This document shows positions 24,501 through 34,635 of a stretch of 64,000 bases of DNA, in pieces. The stretch covers positions 1 to 64,000 of the forward strand of contig CAZQDP010000004.1 of the NCBI GenBank assembly GCA_964592375.1, written 5' to 3'. Position 1 is the first letter of the stretch, and each line of letters starts with the position of its first letter. The notes under the pieces were generated by a model that was not told where the DNA came from, did no database searches, and saw only the letters and a list, made by a program, of their open reading frames with translations. The stretch comes from CAZQDP01 sp964592375. GTDB taxonomy: Bacteria > Bacillota > Clostridia > RUG12999. The position numbers and the translations under genes are program-made.

Positions 24501-27500
24501 TTGTATTTTAAAGCGCTTGAACTGCAAGGTTTTAAATCCTTTGCAGAAAAAATCAGGCTGGAATTCACCCCCGGCATTACCGGAATTGTAGGTCCCAACG
24601 GCAGTGGAAAGAGCAATATCTCGGATGCAATTAAGTGGGTAATGGGGGAGATGAGCGTAAAATCTCTTCGAGGCAATAAGATGGAGGATGTCATTTTCGC
24701 CGGCACGGAAAAAAGAAATCCTGTTGGCTTTTGTGAAGTAACCATTGTAATGGATAATGAGGATAGAGCGCTAAAGGTAGACTATGGCGAGGTAAGCGTA
24801 ACAAGGCGAGTACATCGTTCGGGTGAGAGTGAATATTTTATCAATAAATCTTGTTGCAGACTGAAGGACATCTATGAACTTTTTATGGATACCGGTCTTG
24901 GCAGGGATGGTTATTCTATTGTGGGACAAGGGATGATTGATAACATTATTACCGCCAAATCCACTGATCGCAGATATATATTTGATGAAGCCGCAGGAAT
25001 TACAAAATATCGATATCGCAAAGATGAGACGACAAAAAAATTAGAAGCCGCAAAAGAAAATCTACTGCGAGTAGACGATATTCTAACAGAGCTCACCCAG
25101 AGGGTTGGCCCATTGCAGACTCAGTCCGAGAAAGCAAAAAAGTACCTTCTTTTGCGTGATGAAAAAAGGTCGCTTGAGGTAAACCTTTGGCTTGTGCAGA
25201 TTGAAAAGCATAGAGAGCTGCTTGAGGATATGCACAGCAGTTATGAAATTGCCAAGGAGCAGTCGGATAAGGCGCATAATGAAATAAAAGCACTTGAATT
25301 ACAAATTGTGCGGCTGAAGGCGGATTTGAGAATATTAGAGGGCGAAATTGATGAGTCAATGGCACAGCTATACCATGTGGGAAGTGAAAAACAGCGAGAA
25401 GAAAACGAAATAGAACTTCTTGAAAACAATATAAGCAACACATTTACAAATGCAGAAAAATTAAAAGGGCGAATGTCACTTGCCTCCGAGCGTCAAGCAG
25501 TATCGGGTGATTTTATTTTGCAGCTTGAAGAGGAAGTTGCACAAATCAAGCAAAAACAAATGGATATAGAAGAGGAAATTCAAAATAAAAAAACATTGTT
25601 AAAAACCATGGAGGACAAGTTTTCGCAGCAATCCAGCATGGAAAATGAAATGAAAGAAAGTGCCGCAAGCAAGCTGAACAGCATTATTTTCAACACCTCA
25701 AAAAAAGAGGGAATTGTGCGTCTTTTGCAGAATATTGAGGATAATATTTCTAGTAACGCAGAGAAATATCGTGCTCGAAAGGAAAAGTTGCAAGAGGTGA
25801 CCGAAAAAGAGATCGCCGTGAAAAGGCAGTTGGAAGAGGCGGAATATGAAATAGGGCAAAAACAGGCGGAATATGAGCAAAAAAACAATGCAATAGTGCT
25901 TTTGGAGCAAAAAGCAAGTGCACTTTCAAAAAAGAGTGAAGAAGCACAGGCGCTTGAAAAATCACTTCTTAGCAAAAAGCGAATGCTAGAGGATTTGGAA
26001 AACGAGTTTGATGGGTATTCCAAAAGTGTGAAGGCGCTCATGCAAGCACATCAGGCATCTCAATTATCCGGTGCTCATATTCATGGTCCGCTGTCTACGC
26101 TTTTGCAAGTAGATCCTCGATATGTTACAGCAATTGAGGCCGCACTCGGCCCGGCTATGCAAAATATTGTAACCGACGCACAGGAGGATGCCAAAATTGC
26201 CATAGCGTATTTAAAATCAAACGCTTTAGGGCGAGCAACCTTTCTGCCCATTGCCGCCATGCGTGGCAAAACGCAGGATTATGGCGTGAAAAATGAAAAA
26301 GGGTATGTTGCCGTCGCTTGCGAAATTGTGGCGTGCGATAGTCAGTATCGATCAATTGTGGACTATTTACTGGGTAGAACCGTTATTGCGGAGCATATTG
26401 ACAGTGCCATAGCCATGGCGAAGCGTCATAATCATCAGTTTCGTATTGTAACCCTTCAAGGTGAGCTAATCAATGCAGGCGGCTCCATTACTGGGGGGAG
26501 TATTCAATTTACCGGCAGTTTATCCCGCCGTGCACAAATTGAAGAAATTGCAAAAGAAATAAAGGCAATTGGTAAAGAAAAACCGCACCTTGCTACCGAG
26601 GTGGAAGAAGTTTATGAAAAGCTTGCAGAGGAAAAGCGTATATTCGAGCGTACAAACCTCAGCTTATGGGAAATCAAAAATGCCATTGCGAGCCATATTG
26701 CCCAGCTTGCCGGATTATCTGATATGAAGGCAAGTGCTCAGGCGGAGCTTTTCAGCATTGAAAAAGAAGTTGCTACCTATCAGGAGCAAAAAGAGCAGTC
26801 AAGACTTGCTACTGAGGAAATTGATGCACAAAATCTAGCGCTTGAAATTGAGCTGAATAATAGTCGAAATCAATCGGACCTGCATATGGTAGATGCACAA
26901 AAGATGGAAGATGAAATGAAAAATACCAATGAGCAAATTCTAAACATATCAATTGCACTCTCGTCCTATATGAAGGATATTGAACTGAGAATGCTCAGAA
27001 TGGAGGATGCAAAGCGCGAATTTGCAAACCTTGGTGCAGAGTGTATGCTTCTCAATAAAGAAGGGGATGAACTGCAAAGATTGATACAAACTGCAGAGCA
27101 AGATATTGCAGAGAAAAAGCAGAAAAAGCAGGACTTAGAAGAAAAAACGGAGCAAATAAGAATTGATACAGAAAGCAAAAAGAATGCGAAAGAGTTGTTG
27201 CAAAGCAAAATTGAAGAAAAGGAAAACCATGCAAAGCTTCTGACGGAAGATAGCTTTATTCTACAAAGTCAGTTTGGGAAAATAGATGCAAAGAAAGTTC
27301 GAATTGAAGCAGAGCTTGAAGCCGTAATCGGAAAGCTGTGGGATGAGTATGAACTGACATATATCACTGCTGTGGAGCTTCGCAAGTGCTTAGAATCTGA
27401 TGCTTTGTCACAAAAACGCCTCAGTGAGCTGAAAAATGAAATAAAAGCCCTGGGCAACATTAATATTGATGCCATTGAAGAATATAAGGTCGTCAAAGAG

Positions 27501-28049
27501 CGCTATGAATTCTTGTCCACCCAAAGGGAAGATCTTGAAAATTCAAGAAGTGCTTTGCTCAAAATGATTGAAGAAATTACGAGCTTGATGACAGCGCTTT
27601 TTGAGGAAAATTTTGCACAGCTAAATATCTTTTTCAGCCAAACCTTTGCTCAGCTTTTCGGTGGTGGCAGTGCAAAGCTGCGTCTGAGCGATCCCGAGAA
27701 TGTTCTTGAAAGTGGCGTTGAAATAGATGTGCAACCACCCGGTAAAAAGCTACAGAGTATCACTTTGCTCTCCGGCGGCGAAAAAGCACTGACTGCAATA
27801 TCATTACTCTTTGCCATTTTAAAACTTCAACCGACACATTTTTGCATTTTTGATGAAATAGATGCTGCACTTGATGATGTGAATGTACTGAAATATGCTA
27901 CCTATTTAAAAAATCTCTCAGAATGCACGCAATTTATTATTATTACGCACCGAAAACATACCATGGAGGCCGCAGATATGCTTTATGGCGTAACCATGCA
28001 AGAAAAAGGTGTTTCCACCCTTTTATCGCTAGATATGGGGAAAATTTAA
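24501..28049 (+). CDS. smc: Chromosome partition ATPase SMC
   Basis: The 1182-residue protein has the canonical SMC layout. A Walker A GPNGSGKSN lies near residues 32-40. The first coiled coil covers about 170-500 and the hinge about 505-665 (LLQVDPRYVTAIEAALGPA, GRATFLPI, GGSITGGS). The second coiled coil covers about 670-1010. The C-terminal head carries signature LLSGGEKALTAI (about 1090) and Walker B CIFDEIDAALDD (about 1113). It compacts and segregates chromosomes with ScpAB. The start is TTG at 24501, 7 nt after AAGGAG at 24488-24493; GTG at 24492 overlaps that site. ftsY follows 21 nt downstream. The usual upstream rnc is replaced here by MBL-DUF3006. Confidence 0.96.
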   Translation: MYFKALELQGFKSFAEKIRLEFTPGITGIVGPNGSGKSNISDAIKWVMGEMSVKSLRGNKMEDVIFAGTEKRNPVGFCEVTIVMDNEDRALKVDYGEVSVTRRVHRSGESEYFINKSCCRLKDIYELFMDTGLGRDGYSIVGQGMIDNIITAKSTDRRYIFDEAAGITKYRYRKDETTKKLEAAKENLLRVDDILTELTQRVGPLQTQSEKAKKYLLLRDEKRSLEVNLWLVQIEKHRELLEDMHSSYEIAKEQSDKAHNEIKALELQIVRLKADLRILEGEIDESMAQLYHVGSEKQREENEIELLENNISNTFTNAEKLKGRMSLASERQAVSGDFILQLEEEVAQIKQKQMDIEEEIQNKKTLLKTMEDKFSQQSSMENEMKESAASKLNSIIFNTSKKEGIVRLLQNIEDNISSNAEKYRARKEKLQEVTEKEIAVKRQLEEAEYEIGQKQAEYEQKNNAIVLLEQKASALSKKSEEAQALEKSLLSKKRMLEDLENEFDGYSKSVKALMQAHQASQLSGAHIHGPLSTLLQVDPRYVTAIEAALGPAMQNIVTDAQEDAKIAIAYLKSNALGRATFLPIAAMRGKTQDYGVKNEKGYVAVACEIVACDSQYRSIVDYLLGRTVIAEHIDSAIAMAKRHNHQFRIVTLQGELINAGGSITGGSIQFTGSLSRRAQIEEIAKEIKAIGKEKPHLATEVEEVYEKLAEEKRIFERTNLSLWEIKNAIASHIAQLAGLSDMKASAQAELFSIEKEVATYQEQKEQSRLATEEIDAQNLALEIELNNSRNQSDLHMVDAQKMEDEMKNTNEQILNISIALSSYMKDIELRMLRMEDAKREFANLGAECMLLNKEGDELQRLIQTAEQDIAEKKQKKQDLEEKTEQIRIDTESKKNAKELLQSKIEEKENHAKLLTEDSFILQSQFGKIDAKKVRIEAELEAVIGKLWDEYELTYITAVELRKCLESDALSQKRLSELKNEIKALGNINIDAIEEYKVVKERYEFLSTQREDLENSRSALLKMIEEITSLMTALFEENFAQLNIFFSQTFAQLFGGGSAKLRLSDPENVLESGVEIDVQPPGKKLQSITLLSGGEKALTAISLLFAILKLQPTHFCIFDEIDAALDDVNVLKYATYLKNLSECTQFIIITHRKHTMEAADMLYGVTMQEKGVSTLLSLDMGKI

Positions 28050-28070
28050 ACAAGAAAGGATATAAGCAAC

Positions 28071-28991
28071 GTGGGATTATTTGATATATTAAAGGCAGGC
28101 ATTGGGAAAACAAAGGAATCATTTTCACAAAAAATGGAAGATGTATTTCATATTTTCAAAAAGGTAGATGAGGAACTTTTTGATGAACTCGAGGAAGCGC
28201 TCATCATGGCGGATGTTGGTGCTACTACGGCCGCTCAAATTATTGATAAGCTAAGAGCAGAGGCAAAGCGCCTGCATATCACCGAGGCACAGCTGCTTCG
28301 CAACTCATTATGTGATATAATAGAGCAAATGCTGAGTAAAAATAGAATACAAAAAAAGGAAGCTACGCTTCGAATTATATTCATTATCGGTGTGAACGGT
28401 GTTGGTAAAACTACTACCATCGGTAAGCTTGCCCATTTATATCAGCGACAAGGCAAAAAGGTACTCGTTGCAGCCGGCGATACTTTTCGCGCTGCGGCCA
28501 TTGACCAACTTACCATTTGGGCTCAGCGAGCGGGCGTGGATATTATAAAGCAAAGTGAAGGCTCCGACCCAGCTGCCATTATTTTTGATGCCGTAAATGC
28601 GGCGCAAAGCAGAGGTCATCATATATTGATATGTGATACGGCAGGCCGCCTCCACAACAAAAAAAATCTTATGGCGGAACTGCAAAAAATGCTCAAGGTC
28701 GCAGCCAACCTAGCACCAGATGCGGAAAAGGAAGTTTTGCTGATTTTGGATGCAACAACAGGGCAGAATGCACTAAGTCAAGCCAAGCTATTTGGTGAGG
28801 TTGCTGATATTACCGGTATTGTGCTAACAAAGATTGATGGCACGGCCAAAGGCGGCGTCATCATTGCCATCGGAAATGAACAAAATATTCCTGTTGAGTA
28901 TATCGGTATTGGAGAGGGAATGCATGATTTGCAGGAGTTTTCTCCGAAGGATTTTGTCTTGGCACTGTTTAGCGATGAAAAAGAGGAGTGA
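28071..28991 (+). CDS. ftsY: Signal recognition particle receptor FtsY
   Basis: This is a 306-residue SRP-type GTPase. The N domain occupies about 1-95. The G domain has G1 GVNGVGKTTTIGKLA (about 107), G2 DTFRAAAIDQL, G3 DTAGRLHNK (about 189), G4 TKIDGTAKGG (about 257) and the closing GEGMHDLQEF. It lacks the long acidic A domain of E. coli FtsY, as usual in Gram-positives. It docks SRP-ribosome complexes at the membrane. GTG start at 28071 with AAAGGATA upstream. It is in the smc operon and followed within a few bases by the UPF0182 gene. Confidence 0.95.
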   Translation: MGLFDILKAGIGKTKESFSQKMEDVFHIFKKVDEELFDELEEALIMADVGATTAAQIIDKLRAEAKRLHITEAQLLRNSLCDIIEQMLSKNRIQKKEATLRIIFIIGVNGVGKTTTIGKLAHLYQRQGKKVLVAAGDTFRAAAIDQLTIWAQRAGVDIIKQSEGSDPAAIIFDAVNAAQSRGHHILICDTAGRLHNKKNLMAELQKMLKVAANLAPDAEKEVLLILDATTGQNALSQAKLFGEVADITGIVLTKIDGTAKGGVIIAIGNEQNIPVEYIGIGEGMHDLQEFSPKDFVLALFSDEKEE

Positions 28992-28997
28992 GTGTAT

Positions 28998-31781
28998 TTG
29001 AAGAAAAACATCATCATCGGCGCAATTGCTCTTGGTATCATTGCCATAGCGGTTGCTGTGGCATCGGCATATGTAAGTTATCTTGAAGTGCTGGAAATCG
29101 GCAACAATTTTACCGTTGTATTTTGGAAAAACTTATCGGTAAGGCTTATGATGCAATCAGGATTTTTTCTCTTGATATTCATTCTTGCCATTGTGACAAA
29201 TCTTATTTTAAGGCGCAACCTGAATGTATGGGATGAAGATACACACTTTCTTGGGAAAGGCTGGCGGCTTTTTTGGATTAGTGCTTTGCTATCTGTTGTC
29301 GGCAGTACACTCATCGGGGAGAGTCTTTATTCCACGGTGCTTCCCGGGTTATATCCGGCTTGGTTTCGCATGACTGACCCTATTTTAGGTCATAACATCG
29401 GTTACTATGTATTCCAAAGACCAATGTTTATCGCTTTGGTGAACAGCCTTTTGGCGATTGCTGTCTTTTTTATGGTGTATAGTCTGGTTTTGTATGCACT
29501 ATACTTTGTTCGTAACGGACTTCCAAAGTTTTCTTATATTCTATCCGACCAGAAGGGAATTATCGTACATCTGGTGGTCAATATCGCGCTGTGCTTTACA
29601 ATTTTGGCGGTAAAACTTCATTTTTTGGCAGAAGATATTTTATTTTTGGAAAAAGCATCAACAACCGGCGGCGGCTATACCGATGTGATGGTTTGGCTGA
29701 ATTTTTATAAAATTGCACCTTTTTTGCTTCTGACAATTGTTGGCATATGCGTGTTGCTTTTGTTTAAGGCGAAGCTTGTTCAAATTCTCTATGCCTTGGC
29801 GAGCTTTCCGATGATATGGCTTCTTGTGGTGGTCATCGCTGCTTTTGTGCAAAATATTGTGGTAAAGCCAAATGAAGAAGCAAGTGAACGCTACTATATC
29901 CGCCACAGCATTGATTACACAAGAATGGCATACAACATAGCAAATATCTCGGAAAGCGAATATCCGATTTATAATAGCCTCAGTGCCGCGAATTTGCCAA
30001 ACAACAGCGGGATTACCGACATCTTAAAAATTACTGACAGTACGGCTACTTTAAATGCTTTTACGCAGTTGCAAAGCATGCGCAGCTATTATTCTTTTAA
30101 GGATGCAGATTTGGTTCCTTTTATGCAGGGAGGTAAAAAATATGCAGGGCTAATTTCCTGCCGAGAGCTAAATGTACAAGAAAGCGCTCGCGTGCAGGGT
30201 CAATCCTATATCAATGAACGTATGAAATATACACATGGCTATGGAGTGGTGATGAGCCTTGTTAATCAAACAACGCCGGAAGGGCAACCGAAGCTTTTGG
30301 TCAAGAATATTCCGCTTGAACAAGCGGAAGGAATGACTGCCATTACCCAGCCACGCATTTATTTTGGTGAGGCCGCAAGTGGTTATGCCCTTGTGAACAC
30401 AACATTAAAGGAAATGGACTATGCACAGGGCCAGCAGGAATTTGAAAATAGCTATGATGGGAACGCAGGTATTCCACTGAGTGGGTTCAAACGGATTTTG
30501 TTTGCAGCCAAATATGCAGATATGAATATGCTCACGACAAGTTATATTACAAAAGACAGTAAAATTCTGATTAATCGCAATATACAAGAAAGAGTACGAA
30601 AGGCTGCGCCTTTTATTTCTTTTGACACTAATCCATATATGGTTATCGCAGAAGATGGTTCATTAAAATGGATGGTAGACGGATATACAACCACAAAGTA
30701 TTTTCCCTATGCGCAGGCGCATCAGGATATGAACTATATACGCAATAGCGTGAAAGCAGTGGTTGATGCATATAACGGATCGGTGGAGTTATATATTATC
30801 GACTACAACGACCCTATCATCAGTTGCTATCATAATGCATATCCCGGGCTGTTTAATACCGGTGCTTTGCCATACGATATTGCAGCTCAAAATAAATACC
30901 CGGAGTACTTATTTAAAATTCAAGCAGAAATCTTAAAAAAATATCATGTTACCAATCCTTCGAAATTCTATGCCAAGTCCGATATTTGGGAAATTGCAAG
31001 AGAAAAGACCGGCATAAAAAGTGAAATTAAAAACATGGAACCAAATTTTAGCAGGGTGAATGCTTTTGGCCGTGAACAGCTTATGCTTATGCTCCCATAC
31101 ACCCTTGCCGGTGATGATAATAATCTGGTGGCAATGATTGCCGTATCCTCGGAAGGAGAAGATTACGGTAGCATGGTATCCTACGAATTCCCAAGGGGAG
31201 TTCGAGTGAGCGGCACACTGCAGATCGAAAACAAAATTGATAATGATCCGAATATATCCAAAGAAATCAATGCGTTAAAGCAAGGCGGTTCCCGCATACA
31301 AAGAGGAAATATGCTCGCTATTCCTATTGAGAACTCTATTTTGTTTATAGAACCAATCTATACAGTGGCGGCAAATAATACAGCACTTTCGGAACTGAAA
31401 AAAATTGTGATCGTATACGGAGAAACCATTGTTATGGAAACCAATTTGCAAGATGCTTTCCAAAAACTATTCGACACCTATCAGCCGTCATTGCCGGAAG
31501 AGATTGTACCACCGGAAAAGCCCACTATCACCCTGCCGGAGGACGTGAGCGAACTCATTTCTCGTGCGGTTTTAAAATATAGTGAGCTCAAGCAGTTTTT
31601 AGCTGAAAACGATTGGGTTAATTACGGAAAGGTAATGAAGGAATTTGACGGTATCATGCAAGAATTTAGCGGCGCATCGTTTTCTTCACCTTCGCCTCAG
31701 CCGACAAAATCGCCGGAAAGCTCTCCCAAGACCAAGCCCACACCGACTCCTTCTGTCAAGCCAACTCCTGTGGCACGGTAG
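28998..31781 (+). CDS. UPF0182 family large membrane protein
   Basis: The protein has about 927 residues. Seven hydrophobic helices lie within residues 1-300 (for example 6-28, 45-70, 90-115, 150-175), followed by a large extracytoplasmic domain (about 300-860). It carries family segments such as RYYIRHSIDYTRMAYNI, YGVVMSLVNQTTPEGQP, FPYAQAHQDMNYIRNSVKAV and FGREQLMLMLPY. The last about 40 residues are a Pro/Ser/Thr/Lys tail. Function of UPF0182 is not established. TTG at 28998 is preferred (GAGGAG 9 nt upstream) over GTG at 28992. It may be co-transcribed with ftsY and is followed by a terminator. Confidence 0.9.
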   Translation: MKKNIIIGAIALGIIAIAVAVASAYVSYLEVLEIGNNFTVVFWKNLSVRLMMQSGFFLLIFILAIVTNLILRRNLNVWDEDTHFLGKGWRLFWISALLSVVGSTLIGESLYSTVLPGLYPAWFRMTDPILGHNIGYYVFQRPMFIALVNSLLAIAVFFMVYSLVLYALYFVRNGLPKFSYILSDQKGIIVHLVVNIALCFTILAVKLHFLAEDILFLEKASTTGGGYTDVMVWLNFYKIAPFLLLTIVGICVLLLFKAKLVQILYALASFPMIWLLVVVIAAFVQNIVVKPNEEASERYYIRHSIDYTRMAYNIANISESEYPIYNSLSAANLPNNSGITDILKITDSTATLNAFTQLQSMRSYYSFKDADLVPFMQGGKKYAGLISCRELNVQESARVQGQSYINERMKYTHGYGVVMSLVNQTTPEGQPKLLVKNIPLEQAEGMTAITQPRIYFGEAASGYALVNTTLKEMDYAQGQQEFENSYDGNAGIPLSGFKRILFAAKYADMNMLTTSYITKDSKILINRNIQERVRKAAPFISFDTNPYMVIAEDGSLKWMVDGYTTTKYFPYAQAHQDMNYIRNSVKAVVDAYNGSVELYIIDYNDPIISCYHNAYPGLFNTGALPYDIAAQNKYPEYLFKIQAEILKKYHVTNPSKFYAKSDIWEIAREKTGIKSEIKNMEPNFSRVNAFGREQLMLMLPYTLAGDDNNLVAMIAVSSEGEDYGSMVSYEFPRGVRVSGTLQIENKIDNDPNISKEINALKQGGSRIQRGNMLAIPIENSILFIEPIYTVAANNTALSELKKIVIVYGETIVMETNLQDAFQKLFDTYQPSLPEEIVPPEKPTITLPEDVSELISRAVLKYSELKQFLAENDWVNYGKVMKEFDGIMQEFSGASFSSPSPQPTKSPESSPKTKPTPTPSVKPTPVAR

Positions 31782-31805
31782 GTTTCTTACACAAAGTTAT
31801 GACAT

Positions 31806-31840
31806 AAAAAAAGCAGTGCTACGATAAGCACTACTTTTTT
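31806..31840 (+). terminator. Rho-independent terminator after the UPF0182 gene
   Basis: AAAAAAGCAGTGCT, loop ACGATA, AGCACTACTTTTTT: a 6-bp GC-containing stem extended by A/T pairs, ending in six T residues. It ends the smc-ftsY transcript. Confidence 0.88.
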
Positions 31841-31942
31841 GGCATTTTTCACGAAATCATCACAAATTGCACATAATAACAACAAAATTAAAATATATAA
31901 TGGCTTTCATATAGTAAAATTCTTTAGGAGGCGCAGATACAT

Positions 31943-33889
31943 ATGCATATGCTTAAAGGCATTGGAGATAAGTTTAGAAAAAAAATGCAATCCAATAAAA
32001 AAGGTAAAAACCAATGGAAGGTTCCATCCATTATTGTCATTATTCTTTTGGTAGCAGTTGGCTCATACTTTGGCTATGGTAAATTTATGGGCAAAAGTAC
32101 ATCGGCAGCTTTACAAACTGCAATGGTAACAAAAGGGAATATTGTAAAAAGCATAGAAGGCAGTGGGACGATTGCCGCTATTGAACAATATGATATTACT
32201 TCTCTTGCAAAAGGAGAGATTTTAGCAGACCATTTTGAGGAAGGGCAGACGATTAAAAAAGGCGCTCTGATGTACGAAATAGATACCGCCGACGTGAGCA
32301 ATACCGTTGCAAAAGCAGAGGCAGCAGTAGAAAAATCTCAGATTACACTGAAACAAAGCACGGATGTTATTTCGAACTTAACCGTTACCGCGCCTATTGA
32401 TGGTGTGCTATCCACCTTGTATGTTGCGGAAGGCGATAATATCCAAAACAACACCAAAATTGCTGAAATTGTAAATACACAGCAAATGCTTTTAAAAGTA
32501 AAATTTAATGCAAATGATGCAAAGAAAATACAGGTGGGCGAGAAAGCAACGGTCAATCTGGAAAGCTCCTTTTCTTCTCTAACAGGAGAAGTGAAACGAG
32601 TGGGGAGCGGCGCATTGGTCAATGGAGATGGCGTTGCAGTTTCCATCATTGAGCTTGTGGTTCAAAATCCGGGTGGAATCATTCCCGGGGATCAGGCAAC
32701 TGCGACCATATCCGGACTTGCTTGTAATGCGCCTGGAAGCTTTGAGTATCATGAGAAAAAAACGATGCTCTCTAAGGCGGCGGGAGAAGTAAATGGTCTT
32801 CGATACAAAGAAGGCGATACAATCAATAAGGGCAGCGTACTTTTGGAATTAGATAGTGACACGGCCAAAATCAGTGCAAAGCAAAATGAGTTATCTTTAA
32901 AGGATTCAAAAATCGCACTAGACAGCGCATCAGAACAGCTGAAAAATTATAATATTACCGCACCTATTTCCGGCAAGGTCATTCAAAAAACCTCAAAAGC
33001 AGGCGATAAACTTGATAGCTCCAGCAGTACAAAAACTGTCATGGCCATTATTGCCGATCTTTCCACCCTTGTTTTTAAAATTAGTGTGGACGAACTGGAT
33101 ATTACAAATATTAAAGAAGGGCAAACTGTGGAAGTAACAGCGGATGCGCTTCCTGGAAAGACATATGCAGGTATTGTAGACAATGTCAGTATTGTTGGCA
33201 CGGCTTCAAATGGTGTCACTTCTTATCCTGTGAAGGTGGTTATCAAGGAGTGTGAGGGTTTAATACCGGGCATGAATGTGAATGCGAAAATTGTAGTTGC
33301 ATCCAAAGAAAATGTATTGCGAGTACCGGTGTCCGCAGTCAAACGAGGGAATATGGTTACGGTAAAATCCTCCGAGGGTGAAGCCGGTGAAGCGGATAAG
33401 ATGACAAGGCCGGCAGATAAAGCTACGCCGGCAGGCAGTCCTGCTTCAGGTGAAAGACAGGGCGGCAGTAGAAATTCTGCTCAGCAGCAAACCAATGGTT
33501 CATCGGCGGAAGCATCAAAGGCTCAAAGCGGCCAGCAGACGCAAGGCAGCGCAGGCTCGCAAGGTGCGCAAAGCAGAGCAGGTAGCGGAAGCACTCCCCA
33601 AAGCACAAATGGCGGGACTGCAAAAACAAATTCATCCCAAGCCTCAACGCGAAGCAGTGTGCCTAGTGGCTATAAAAATGTCGTAGTCACCATTGGCCTG
33701 AGTGACGGGGAGTATGTGGAAATTGTAAGCGGACTTAATGAAGGCGATACTGTGCTGCTACCCACTCAGTCTACCACGGCTAGTGCCACCACAACGAGTA
33801 CAATGCCATTTGGTGGTGGTTCAGGTGCTATGCCGGGCATGGGCGCTACCGGCGTTCGTATGGGTTCGGGAAGTACATCGCCTCGCTAA
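31943..33889 (+). CDS. MacA/YknX-like membrane-fusion (adaptor) protein with duplicated lipoyl-type module
   Basis: The 648-residue adaptor has one N-terminal membrane helix (about 32-50). It contains two successive HlyD-type modules: lipoyl-like halves GEILADHFEEGQTIKKGALM (about 90) and NVTAPIDGV-like LTVTAPIDGVLS (about 148), then YKEGDTINKGSVL (about 290) and ITAPISGKVIQKT (about 338). A beta-barrel region and a C-terminal beta domain follow. Residues about 492-572 are a Gly/Ser/Gln/Ala-rich low-complexity insert inside the last domain. It should link an ABC exporter to the cell-wall space. ATG at 31943 follows AGGAGG. It is the first gene of an exporter operon. Confidence 0.88.
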   Translation: MHMLKGIGDKFRKKMQSNKKGKNQWKVPSIIVIILLVAVGSYFGYGKFMGKSTSAALQTAMVTKGNIVKSIEGSGTIAAIEQYDITSLAKGEILADHFEEGQTIKKGALMYEIDTADVSNTVAKAEAAVEKSQITLKQSTDVISNLTVTAPIDGVLSTLYVAEGDNIQNNTKIAEIVNTQQMLLKVKFNANDAKKIQVGEKATVNLESSFSSLTGEVKRVGSGALVNGDGVAVSIIELVVQNPGGIIPGDQATATISGLACNAPGSFEYHEKKTMLSKAAGEVNGLRYKEGDTINKGSVLLELDSDTAKISAKQNELSLKDSKIALDSASEQLKNYNITAPISGKVIQKTSKAGDKLDSSSSTKTVMAIIADLSTLVFKISVDELDITNIKEGQTVEVTADALPGKTYAGIVDNVSIVGTASNGVTSYPVKVVIKECEGLIPGMNVNAKIVVASKENVLRVPVSAVKRGNMVTVKSSEGEAGEADKMTRPADKATPAGSPASGERQGGSRNSAQQQTNGSSAEASKAQSGQQTQGSAGSQGAQSRAGSGSTPQSTNGGTAKTNSSQASTRSSVPSGYKNVVVTIGLSDGEYVEIVSGLNEGDTVLLPTQSTTASATTTSTMPFGGGSGAMPGMGATGVRMGSGSTSPR

Positions 33890-33939
33890 CGTGTAGCTCA
33901 TTGTACTGTAAAAGCCATGGTAATCTTGGAGGGAACAAA

Positions 33940-34635
33940 ATGATTGAGCTTAAGGATATTTATAAAATATATACAAATGGTGACAGTGAGGTAAGGGCCG
34001 TAGATGGCATTACACTATTTGTCGCGCAAGGGGAATTCATCGCAATTTTGGGCGCTTCTGGATCCGGAAAATCCACCTGCATGAACATTATCGGATGTTT
34101 GGATGTGCCATCTGCAGGTCAGTATTTTCTTGGTGGCGTGGATGTAAGTGAGCTCAACGAATACGAGCTTGCACGAATTCGAAATAAGGAAATTGGATTT
34201 ATTTTTCAGCAATATAACCTTATATCAAAACTAAATGTGCTTGAAAATGTAGAACTACCATTGGTTTACAGAGGCCTGAGTCTGCAAGAACGCAAGGAGA
34301 TGGCAATGAAGGCTTTAGAAAGAGTTGGACTTTCAGAGAAAATGCATAATCTGCCCTCTCAATTGTCCGGTGGTCAGCAGCAGAGAGTATCCATTGCCAG
34401 AGCCTTGGCAGGAAACCCTCCTGTTATTCTGGCAGATGAACCAACGGGAGCGTTGGATTCAAAAACAGGTAGAGAGGTATTGGATTTTATTAAAGAGCTC
34501 AATGCAGAAGGCAATACCATTATACTCATTACTCATGATCATGCCGTAGCCAGTGAAGCAAACCGCATCATCAAAATTCATGATGGTAAAATCATTTCAG
34601 ATGAGAGCAGGAGGACAAAAGAATATGAACTTTAA
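33940..34635 (+). CDS. MacB/LolD-type ABC transporter ATPase
   Basis: The 231-residue ATPase has Walker A GASGSGKST (about 38-46), the Q-loop FIFQQYNLI, signature LSGGQQQRVSIARAL (about 141) and Walker B VILADEPTGALDS (about 163). The H-loop is LITHDHAVA. The pattern is that of the MacB/LolD/YknY group, which drives mechanotransmission rather than classical substrate pumping. ATG at 33940 has GGAGGG about 8 nt upstream. Its last 11 nt overlap the start of the permease gene, so the two are translationally coupled. Confidence 0.94.
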   Translation: MIELKDIYKIYTNGDSEVRAVDGITLFVAQGEFIAILGASGSGKSTCMNIIGCLDVPSAGQYFLGGVDVSELNEYELARIRNKEIGFIFQQYNLISKLNVLENVELPLVYRGLSLQERKEMAMKALERVGLSEKMHNLPSQLSGGQQQRVSIARALAGNPPVILADEPTGALDSKTGREVLDFIKELNAEGNTIILITHDHAVASEANRIIKIHDGKIISDESRRTKEYEL

